Below are positions 46,725 through 64,000 of a stretch of DNA of 64,000 bases, in pieces. Made by a program: the position numbers and the translations under genes. How positions within the stretch are numbered: position 1 is the stretch's first letter; every line of letters starts with the position of its first letter. The notes below the pieces were generated by a model. That model was not told where the DNA came from, searched no databases, and saw nothing but the letters and a program-made list of their open reading frames with translations. This stretch comes from Antedon mediterranea (taxonomy: Eukaryota > Echinodermata > Crinoidea > Comatulida > Antedonidae), in assembly GCF_964355755.1 (NCBI RefSeq), contig NC_092676.1:15728288-15792287 (forward strand), in the 5' to 3' direction.

Positions 46725-48483
46725 GTAAGATATAAGTTATTTCATTGCAATATAGTAATAGTAGTTATTAGTAGTAGACTTTTCATTGAAACAAAATAAA
46801 GTGATGATAGTGTAGTGGAGTTAGGCCTTCCTATTCCAGGACCTATTTCAGTTCAGTTGCCTGGACATTTCTTTACTCATGCCTGATACAACTCATATAT
46901 GAGGCCTACGTTTAGAAAGCCCAGGTTTATTCTGGTATTCCAGTACAGCAATAAAGGGTCCTACTAAGCACTACACAATGATACATATAACATGCCCCTA
47001 ACCCTATCATCAACATAACCCCTGAATAATTATTACCTCACTCCTAAATATAACAGAACTTATACCCTCTAAATACTACCTTGTGGATGTGGTGTTTAGT
47101 AGTAGGAGCAGTATTAGAGGATGGATGGAGCTGAGTAGCTTTTACAAACCATCAAAAACTGTTAATGAGGCTCTAATTTCATTTTTGTTTTAGCTGTAGC
47201 TTCATAACGTTTTTCAAAACCTTGTCTTTCTCATTGTTGGAGAGAAGTACAGTAGAAATATTTTGAAACTAGGATACTAATAGGTTGCTGCATCATAATC
47301 GGCTCAACATGGATTTCCCAGGTGCATTAAGTGTAGCAAGCGTTTGCAGAATTATCATACGACCCCAGTTTTGTTGCTACTTTTTAAATTAAGTTTCAAT
47401 AACATTCACACGTCTTATTTTTGTTCTTAATCTGCCTATTCACTAAGCTTATATTGTAACAATAGCATACCATTCTCCACAAGTTTAGAGAAAAAATAGT
47501 GTAAACACAATGCTACAATGGAAGCAATTCTATAGATTGTGAAAATCTGGTGGAAAATCTGCTTATAAAAACCTTGAACTAGTCTTTGTTTGGGGAATTT
47601 TGTAACATTCCAAATGTATTCAAAATGTTAGGTGGTAAGGTATAGTTTAATTATTATTGTATTACGAGTTGATTTTAAATGATGTTATCAACAAACTGAG
47701 GTACAGATTTTTGACATGATAAATTGGTTGTATTTGTCTTTTGAATTTTATGTGTGCCTAAAATGGTTAAAAAGATGTTTCTGGTCCAGATATATCCAAA
47801 TACTTGATACTTTTCATTAGAACTGATAACCTATGCAAAATGTAGGTAAAAAGAGGTGTACACACTGTAGCACTAAACATACTGTAGAGTGAATTGTGAA
47901 AAGCCTGCGCACCATGCTACAAATAACAATAATTTTCTATTCATCAACAAAAAGTGGACTGGCTACACTTAAATTACTTTATTGTGAATATATGACAATT
48001 TCATACAACAATGTCTATAAACTTCAGAAGCCTTGAAACTTGTCTCATATACAACCTTCCAGAAACTAGAATCACAAACAATCAGCTAGACAACTATATG
48101 GAATCATTTTATTTTATCCATATCAGTTTTGTGTATTATCATAAAAATTAATAGTCATGGTCATCCTATTTTATATTCATATAAGTTTGCTTCAAATTAG
48201 GCATGTGAAATGTCTAGACAAGCATGTCAAGAACATTTATTTTTATTCATACAGAACAACACAATGTTAATTAATACTATATACACAAACTAATGTAATA
48301 TATATTATTACAATCTGTTTTTAATTTGTCTTTACCAACCAGTATGCATGTTTTATGTTACAATTAAATACAATTTGACATGTTTAAGTTGTAAATTTAT
48401 TTTAAAGTTAATTGGCACACTGAGCCGTGTAACAGAAGAACATTTCACTTTCTCCCCAAGGAACTGTTGGCTAACATGTATTT
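46725..48483. other. Likely leader intron, no coding sequence
   Basis: AT-rich, with no frame or repeat of note apart from the LINE remnant that follows. Confidence 0.3.
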
Positions 48484-48700
48484 AGCTTTACTTACTTACT
48501 TACTTACTTACTTGTTTCCGGAGCTCAGCAATGCTGGGTCCAGAGTCGAGGCTAGGCTATACCTATAAGCCCCTCTTGATAATTACATCAACTCTTGAAT
48601 ATGGCGCAAATTTAAGAGGGTGGTTGGACCATGCCCGTTCAAGACCGGACTTAAATTGATTGGTTGATCTTGAAGCTACTACATCCTCCGATAACCTTTA
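48484..48700 (-). mobile_element. LINE 3' end with (CTTA)n tail
   Basis: Minus-strand reading ends LSEDVVASRSTNQFKSGLER, AWSNHPLKFAPYSRVDV, IIKRGLIGIA and a stop. STNxFKxxLExxWSxHPLKF is the usual last block of CR1/Jockey-type LINE proteins in invertebrates. After the stop come CGAGGC-containing 3'UTR and a (TTAC)6 run at 48488-48513, acting as the 3' tail. It is 5'-truncated at about 48700, as is normal for LINE insertions, and lies in the leader intron of the ABTB-type gene. Confidence 0.65.
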
Positions 48701-49022
48701 GAGGTATAGAACATAGGCCTACTATAATTGCAAAGATGTATCTTTAGGGCTTAGAATTGCAATATGTTGCTATGGGCATGGCTCATATGCATGTACAGTC
48801 ATTTTACTTTATGGAAATTATAAATTATAGTAGGCCTACACAACATATTGTGTTGAAATTAAACTTCCACCACAATTCTATATTTGTCATATTTTGGTTT
48901 TCTAATATTTTTTTTTCTTTTTTGGCAATTTATGTAGCTAAATGCTTGTGTTTTTATTTTCAGGTCTCAAATTCAGTGCTTTAAGAAACTTCATTTGAAG
49001 TTATACTGTTGCAGATGTTAAA

Positions 49023-57917
<8,895 letters not shown>

Positions 57918-58593
57918 TAATATATAATGTTTCCCTCATTGTATTTAGGAAAACTTATTTTGTAACAATTTTTTAAAGGAAATTCTACATTGAATCAAAC
58001 AAACGTGAAAACAAAGTTTTTGTGAACATTGTTCACATTTTGTGTGCTTGTAATGGTAAAAAATATATCTTGCTTAAGTATGTGATAGTAAAAACATTTT
58101 TGTGTAATGCAGGGTATAATTTGTATAGAAAGACAATGTATTTATATTTATAATGATAAGCAGACATAATTTAATGTTATGAATAGTGTTTATTAATATG
58201 TAATTTATTTTATTAAATTTGTGCCAAATATTATAGTTCATTAGAAGTAGCTAAGGAAACGAAAATGTTAACATTTATTTATTATTTTTATTATTTAACC
58301 TGTTAATATTATTTTGTATAGTTTCTAAACAACTCAAACACATTTAAAGATATTGTAGATGTCAGAAAAGTCTTCTCAAAATATTCTTCATAAATACAAG
58401 ATTATAGAAACTATCTTAAGCTGTTACTACTGTGTGTACTGTATTTTTTTGGATGAGTATTAAGAGAATATTTTAAAGAATGCCAGTCCCTATAGCATCA
58501 ATATCTCATAGGCATATTGTGTGACGCGAATGAAAAATATCTAATTTAAAATGTTGTTGTTTTTAAAGAAATAAAGTATACACCTTAAATAAA
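57918..58593 (+). terminator. 3'UTR and polyadenylation signals of the ABTB-type gene
   Basis: AT-rich trailer after the TAA at 57915-57917. AATAAA occurs at 58570-58575 and again at 58588-58593, followed by a T-rich run (TTTTTTTTATT), the expected arrangement for cleavage and polyadenylation. Confidence 0.6.
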
Positions 58594-58919
58594 ATATAGT
58601 TTTTTTTATTGAATTGTTAAAATGTAATTATGAAACATTACATGGGGTGAAGTTCGCAGGAGACAAAATAATTGTTAACTATAGTTTTTTAGGTGATTGC
58701 ACTAATCTGATCACCTATTGTGTTGTACTGTTTTTTTATTTTCCCATTGCAGCCATTTCCTTAAAACAAAGGAACACAAAATCTTATTTTTGACCACCAG
58801 ACAGAGATTCCCTTTTTTTCGATGTCATCAGTTCCCTGCATCATATATTTCCAGTTTTATGAAATTCTTTGATCATAATATTTCTAATAAAACGATACTG
58901 CTTCATGGCACAACACTAG

Positions 58920-59012
58920 TTTGACAAGAAAGTGTGATGTGCCCAAATATATGGTCGTGATATGACGTCATCGTGTCCATATGTGGCCACATCACACTTT
59001 TTTGTCACATAA
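58920..59012. mobile_element. Short palindromic MITE
   Basis: TTTGACAAGAAAGTGTGATG near 58920 is inverted at 58989-59012 (CCACATCACACTTTTTTGTC). Between them lie ATATATGG...CCATAT and a central TGACGTCA. The whole unit can fold on itself. The GTGTGATGTG...CACATCACAC type of palindrome recurs in several marine invertebrate genomes (from memory, not checked). Confidence 0.6.
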
Positions 59013-59061
59013 AGTTTAATAGTGTAGACAGAGCTATAGGATAAACCCCAAAAATAAACAT

Positions 59062-59200
59062 TTATGAGGAAAAGCATCTACCGAATCTTCTTCTTTTCAT
59101 TGACTTTAAAAAGGCTTTCGGTAAAGTTGAGTGGATTATCAAAGACTATTCGCTGCATCGTTAAGGTTTTGGTAAAAATTAAAATAAACCAAAATATGCC
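59062..59200 (+). pseudogene. LINE reverse transcriptase fragment (L1/Tx1-like)
   Basis: The + frame from 59063 reads YEEKHLPNLLLFIDFKKAFG and then KVEWIIKDYSLHR. LLxIDFxKAFDxVEW is the catalytic block A of L1/Tx1-type reverse transcriptases; here the D after KAF is G. A frameshift follows and only about 40 codons survive. The following frame (59200-59483) has no motif. Confidence 0.6.
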
Positions 59201-59814
59201 TAACGACAAAACCGGTTTAGTGGCATCGTTTACTCGGCTCAAGAGGACCGCAGAGCATGCAGGGGAAAAAGATCCGAATACAGTAATTAAGTATAACAAA
59301 ATCTATAATAGTATACTGTATTTAGAAAACGGTCCTTCAAACGTCCCTTATAAACAAGCATTAACATATCGACCTTCTGTCCCCAGTGAAGGTCCACCTT
59401 ATTGCCAAAACCAGGACATTCCATCAAGTTACGTGATTAACTTGCGTCAGAGTTTTTCTCTATCTTCGCAATATTGTTTATAATTTGATATGTGCAAAAC
59501 TCGGGTAAGTGCCGACTGACGACGCGATGTGCGTCAATCAGAAGGATATAATTTAAGTCAATGACGAATGATTTCATGTTAGTCTTCTTTCATTCAATCA
59601 ATTATTGGACTCCTTTCAACGTTTCAAGGCGTTTGCATTTTGTAATAACAAAGGCAACTATGAAAGAGGTTCATTAAAAAAATTTGTATTAAAAAAACAG
59701 TACCTTATTCGTTATCTTTCACCGTTACAACTGATAAAATAATAAAAAAAACGTATTTGTAACTAAATTTTCCTGGTAAAGTCAAAATGAAATTAAAAAC
59801 ATAATAGAAACAAA

Positions 59815-60464
59815 GTTCACTAACTGTATCTACTTCTACCATTAAACTTCAAAAAGTCCAAAACAAAGCTATTCGTAGCCTTCTCCATCTTCCTCCTACT
59901 ACTCATTTAACTTCTTTTCACTTCACCATTGCTAAATACCCTTCCTCTTCATAACAGATATCGATATCAACTTGGCTGTCTTACCTTTGAAGCTCTTGCT
60001 CCTCAATCTATCTCTCAATTACTTGCTAAGATCACATCTAATGGCCATACGGCAGATCACTAACTGTGATCTCCTTCTACCCAGACCTTACTCACTTGTA
60101 AGTTACTTGGAACTTTTCAAACAGTCTTTTAGCTTCAATGCTCCAACTAGTTTTAATTCTCTTTCTTTAGATATACGACTTGCCTCATCCCCTACTTTTC
60201 CTTCAAATTTCTGCTCAAGAACCATCTTCTTGTTTGTTACTTCCTTTTTCCTCTTCTCTTCTGAGAGGGCCAATTTAATTTTTTATTCTAAATTTTTGTG
60301 CTTTATTTTATCTTTATAATTTATATTTATTTTAATTTAATTGTTATTGTTACATGTTTATGTCTTTTCATGATGTATTTCTGTGAGGGTCCCTAATGAT
60401 CAGCTTTGGCTGGATAGTAGATAGACGACCCTCGTAAAATAATATTGAAATAAATAAATAAATC
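59815..60464 (+). mobile_element. LINE 3' end with (AAAT)n tail
   Basis: The + strand reads LQKVQNKAIRSLL near 59850, then YQLGCLTFEALAPQSISQLL near 59960, and SFSFNAPTSFNSLSLDIRLA near 60130 followed by SSPTFPSNFCSRT. These are the RAPKLWNSLPxxIRxASSxxxFKxxLK-type closing blocks of jockey/CR1/RTE LINE proteins, spread over two frames. The 3'UTR runs into GAAATAAATAAATAAAT at 60448-60464. It is 5'-truncated and frameshifted. Confidence 0.65.
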
Positions 60465-60469
60465 GTTCT

Positions 60470-61465
60470 TCTTTCTACCAACTCACAATACGGTTTTTTA
60501 ATGGTCCCCTGATCCTCAAGGCTCGTTTTTAAATGACTTTTTAAAAGTTTTTTTACAAATGTATGTAGAACAATTAACAAGCCAACAAAATAAAACGAAT
60601 AGTACTAGGCCTATAGGCCTACAACGCTGCAAAAGAAAATGGTGGTCTCTTGATCATTTAAAACGCCATTGTCGAGCTTTAAAGACATGTTGTATACAAT
60701 ACCATAGTCTAGTTAGAAAATCTTTATATTGAATATTTTAGAAAACTACGTTTAACGATTATTATATTTTAAGGATAACTTTTCAGCAGTTCACCAATTT
60801 GAAGTGCACTGGTTTGTATTAAAACATTTTACGATCATGGAGACGACGTTATTGCAATTCCAGGCTCATTAAATAGAGAGGGTCTAGTTTGGTAGCACAT
60901 CGATTGACCGATTATAATGCCGTGCTTTTAATAGAGAATGTTCAAAATGTATGCAGTTATGAATTTATAATATTCGTAATGAACTATTAGGCCTAGTATT
61001 AAAAATTTTTAATCTCCATTCTTCAGATATGAACAGGTACTAAACTTTAACACTTGTAGGATTCTCTAAAACAGCAATTCAATACGCGAACATTAAAATC
61101 CGACCTTGGTATGCGCGAAATGGGAGGACCATATAATACCAAGACCTACCAAATTGAAAGGGAAATGGGAATTCTTTGATATGGCATGGATGTTCTTTAG
61201 TCTCGTTTTTAGGTCTAGTCCATGAATTTCTTCATAGAACTGAGACTCAAATGACAAAACGTTTTCTGAGCCGGTGTAAGATTGAAATGTGTCCGGTGCC
61301 ATTGAGTGTCCACCGGACAATTTTCAGCATTGAATAGTGTAAAACCAGCTGTTTAAAATGGTTGCAACCACCCGGGCAGTTTTCATCGATAAAAAAGTAG
61401 GACCATTGACTGTCACATCACCTTACCCTGTAAAAACTGGCCGCTGGACATTACCAACTCCCATT
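60470..61465. other. Spacer, no gene seen
   Basis: Contains a doubled AGGCCTATAGGCCTAC word near 60606. No supported frames; the small minus-strand frames have no motif. Confidence 0.35.
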
Positions 61466-61798
61466 ATAGACCGGCAGCCCAGAGACATTTGGTTAGATGA
61501 GCTAGGTACCAATATCTGACTATTTAAGTGTGTTGGGGGTCTCTTTAAGCAGCAGAGAAAAAGTCTGTCGTTTGTGATACTGGTATAAGGATGTTAATGG
61601 GTAAAATTAGATGGTATCTCTCTCATTTAACCGGGGTCGATTTTTTAGCACGTTTCGGGGTTCCCCCGGTCTAGACGCAGCAGGGGGTACCCGGCAGACT
61701 CCCATTTTCATTGACTTAAAGTGACCCCCAACACACTTAAATAGTCAGATATTGGTACCTAGCTCATCTAACCAAATGTCTCTGGGCTGCCGATCTAT
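61466..61798. repeat. Inverted repeat, 76-bp arms, ~181-bp loop
   Basis: ATAGACCGGCAGCCCAGAGA at 61466 through GTGTTGGGGGTC at 61541 is the reverse complement of 61723-61798, with one mismatch. The loop holds GGGTTCCCCCGGTCTAGACG and a second CCGGCAGACTCCCATT. It looks like the terminal region of a DNA transposon or a recent local inversion-duplication. Confidence 0.85.
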
Positions 61799-61984
61799 TA
61801 GGGTAATTATGATTCCTTAAAATAACAACTTGAATCGCAAACAAAACAAAAAAATATGTCGATCCAAATAGGCCTAAATATTATTCATATTGTTATATCA
61901 GAAGACATAGTCTTAAATTATTATACGACCTGTTGTTTACAGAACAGACATATCAATTTAAAGTAAATGAACGTAATTTGAAAA

Positions 61985-62670
61985 AAATATATAATGGTCG
62001 CTAATTGGAGGTGTCTGTTAGTAAAATGATCTTTAATTGAAAGAGGACCAGTATAGTAGTCACCCCTACCAATTAATAAAATGGTCGCTAATCAAAGGTG
62101 TTTTAAGTAAAGTAGGCCTAGTCTTTAATTGGAAAAGGACCAGTACTTAATTACTTGTTTTTGTCACAAAATTAAAACTATGCATTCTTCTTGTCTTTAT
62201 TCATACTAAATAATATAATGGTCGCTAATTGGAGGTGTCTTTAAGTAAAGTGATATATAAATGGAAGATGACCAGTACAGTTACCTAATTTTGTCACATA
62301 ATTAAAACTATGTATTCTTCTTGTCTTTACTCCTACCAATTGATATAATGGTCGCTAATTTGAGGTATCTATAAGTAAAGTGATCTTTAATTGGAAGAGG
62401 ACCAGTACAGTTACTTAATGTTGTCACATAATTAAAACTATTTATTATTCTTGTCTTTACTCTTACCAAATAATAAATGGTCGCTAATTAGAGGTGTTTT
62501 AGGTAAAGTGATTTTTAATTGGAAGAGTACCACTTCATTTACTTGTTTTTGTCACATAATTAAAAATTATTTATTCTTCTTGTCTTTACTCTTACCAAAT
62601 AATAAATGGTCGCTAATTAGAGGTGTTTTAGTCAAAGTGATCTTTAATTAGAAAAAATAACTAGTTTGGC
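61985..62670. repeat. ~130-bp tandem array, about six units
   Basis: TGGTCGCTAAT occurs near 61995, 62083, 62219, 62349, 62477 and 62606, giving steps of 88, 136, 130, 128 and 129 bp. Each unit has AGGTGT(C/T)T, AAAGTGAT(C/T)TTTAATTGGAAGAG, GGACCAGTAC and TATTCTTCTTGTCTTTACTC blocks. Open frames within it are repeat artefacts. Confidence 0.85.
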
Positions 62671-63614
62671 ATCATTTAGTATTATTGGTCGTTAAAAAAA
62701 GACAAGTGCATGCAAATCACAAACACCTATCATAAAACGGCCGGGTTCTTACATAACCGCTAATATTTCCACGTACAGTTTTTAATAGTGGACGCATTTC
62801 AATCCATGGGTCAGACATTATTAAACGGGCCGACGCCTATTTATATTCAGCTCTTGCACCTAAATATCCTATTTTAGTATATAATTTCATGTTTCATTAG
62901 GCATATGCCATAGAAATTTTTTTTTTAAATGCCAAAAAAAAAAGAATATTTCAGAATATGAATGATTTGTGGTAACGATACATTTTTTACGCTTTAATTC
63001 ATGTGTGATAGATGTCACATGTTTCGTCACACCATGATACCGCCACACTACTTATACGATCATTTGTCACGTAGTCACATGTGATGCACATGTTATAGTG
63101 TTTGCCTAGATACAGGAGTTGAAAATCAGTTGCACATTTAAGGATAAATTGGTTAATGCAACGGTCATTTACAGATGAGTGATATTTAAGGGTGTACTGA
63201 CGAAAACCGAGGAAAGAATCAGAGATTAAATTTGTGTGCATTCGCCTTCGGTAAGGTGGAAATTGTTATTACATTATAGCCTAGGCTAGGCCTTAACACT
63301 AGCCAGACCACCAGCACACAGCCGCAATTCTGTCGGCGGCGCGGGACGGTCTGGCTGCGTGTGGCAGGCTGGCTTACATTCGAAGCTGCTTGCTGTGTAT
63401 ATACTGTTTGTGTGACACATCCGGGATAATCTATTTGTGACCTCGGTAATTTAAATACGACCCAACTTCCGCTGGAGTGAAAACATTGAACACTGCATAC
63501 TCTCGCGCGCTTCCTCCGCTGTCGCAGGTGGTGTGGGAGGTGTGCGAGGAGTGAAATTGAAAATGAGCATTCACAAATGTCAGTAGTCCGTAGTATTTTA
63601 ATTTTAAATCTAAA
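62671..63614. other. Flank of the THAP fragment
   Basis: No gene supported. CG-containing sequence at 63300-63540 (CGGCGGCGCGGG, TCTCGCGCGCTTCC) just upstream of the THAP ATG is unusually GC-rich for this window and could be a promoter. Minus-strand frames across it have no motif. Confidence 0.3.
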
Positions 63615-63820
63615 ATGTCTGGCAATTGTGAAGCAGTAGGTTGTACAAATCATACACTTATGGAAAATAAACCATCGATTTCCTAAAGACCATGAACGTA
63701 GAAAGAAGTGGATAAATTCACTACTACTACAAGAATTGAATGGTGATGGTTCAGAATGGACACCATCACTGCTAGGATATGTGGAGAACATGCGATTAAT
63801 GGTAGGTCTAATGTAGTAGG
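63615..63820 (+). pseudogene. THAP zinc-finger domain, frameshifted
   Basis: ATG at 63615 starts MSGNCEAVGCTNHTLMEN. After a +1 slip near 63665 it reads HRFPKDHERRKKWINSLLLQ, ELNGDGSEWTPS. After another slip near 63770 it reads RICGEHAINGRS. This gives the THAP signature: C-x4-C, the F-P and W positions, and C-x2-H, over about 65 residues. Such domains occur in THAP host proteins and in P-element/Kolobok transposases. Two frameshifts suggest a remnant, unless unseen introns or assembly errors explain them. Confidence 0.65.
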
Positions 63821-64000
63821 CTAGAATAGAAATTAAAATTTATTTTCATTTTGCTGAATACTGTTACTGTACAGAAATACTGTAATATAAATATACTACT
63901 TAAAAAAAAAAAAGGGGGTCCATGTTTGTTAAACTGAGTGTAGGCCTAATAGGCCTATATATTAACTGACTTCGCCCATTTTCATTTGCAAATGATATCT

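Noticed and set aside
48488-48513. Telomere-like or CRISPR-like repeat
   Set aside because: It is a simple (TTAC)n run that forms the tail of a LINE; no spacers, and the unit is not a telomeric hexamer.
59978-60319. 115-codon + strand protein as a host gene
   Set aside because: Contains LINE C-terminal blocks and is followed by a typical (AAAT)n retrotransposon tail.
62451-62651. 66-codon + strand frame with an internal duplicate
   Set aside because: It is produced by two units of the 130-bp array and has no motif.
63219-63791. 190-codon minus-strand frame
   Set aside because: Longest frame in the region, but no domain features; it overlaps the THAP motifs on the + strand, which are better supported.

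Overview
The window comes from a compact-intron, AT-rich animal genome. It has GT-AG introns, intact multi-exon genes with animal orthologues, and a very high load of decayed transposable elements. The 8-bp palindrome TAGGCCTA is scattered through introns and spacers. The gene content (isopentenyl phosphate kinase, a single ABTB2/ABTB3-type gene, P2X7-type C-terminal domains, THAP, Harbinger, hAT and pogo debris) suggests a marine invertebrate. An echinoderm or hemichordate is my guess, but the sequence alone does not prove it.

Two genes can be reconstructed end to end, both on the + strand. One is a five-exon isopentenyl phosphate kinase at 3824-7907 (276 aa). The other is a fifteen-exon ankyrin/BTB gene of the ABTB2/BTBD11 family at 49023-57917 (999 aa), with a 5'UTR splice acceptor upstream and two AATAAA signals at 58570-58593. 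All exon phases in both genes join without a break.

Almost everything else is mobile-element debris. From left to right: a decayed DDE-type transposase and a tandem duplication (0.6-3.1 kb); two foldback elements with hammerhead-like motifs (3.4 and 5.0 kb); a transposon remnant with a tripled 79-bp segment (9.6-10.9 kb); long tandem arrays (11.6-14.0 kb); a tandem pair of P2X7-type C-terminal coding segments (19.0-19.4 kb); duplicated pogo/Tigger transposase pieces (21.3-23.0 kb); a large minus-strand gene resembling DUF6589 proteins, interrupted by a PIF/Harbinger element and partly duplicated (23.8-30.1 kb); and a broken hAT transposase (30.3-31.6 kb).

Next comes a 2.58-kb element with about 515-bp terminal inverted repeats at 31.8-34.4 kb. 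It carries an RNase H-like unknown protein that is itself interrupted by a tRNA-derived SINE. It is followed by LINE, retropepsin, SINE and integrase-core fragments (35.7-43.3 kb), several MITEs, two LINE 3' ends, a 76-bp-arm inverted repeat, a roughly 130-bp tandem array, and a frameshifted THAP domain at the right edge.

The two host genes have no obvious functional link. IPK belongs to the alternative branch of the mevalonate pathway. The ABTB-type protein is probably a scaffold or ubiquitin-ligase adaptor. All family assignments were made by reading translated sequence by eye; no database search was run.
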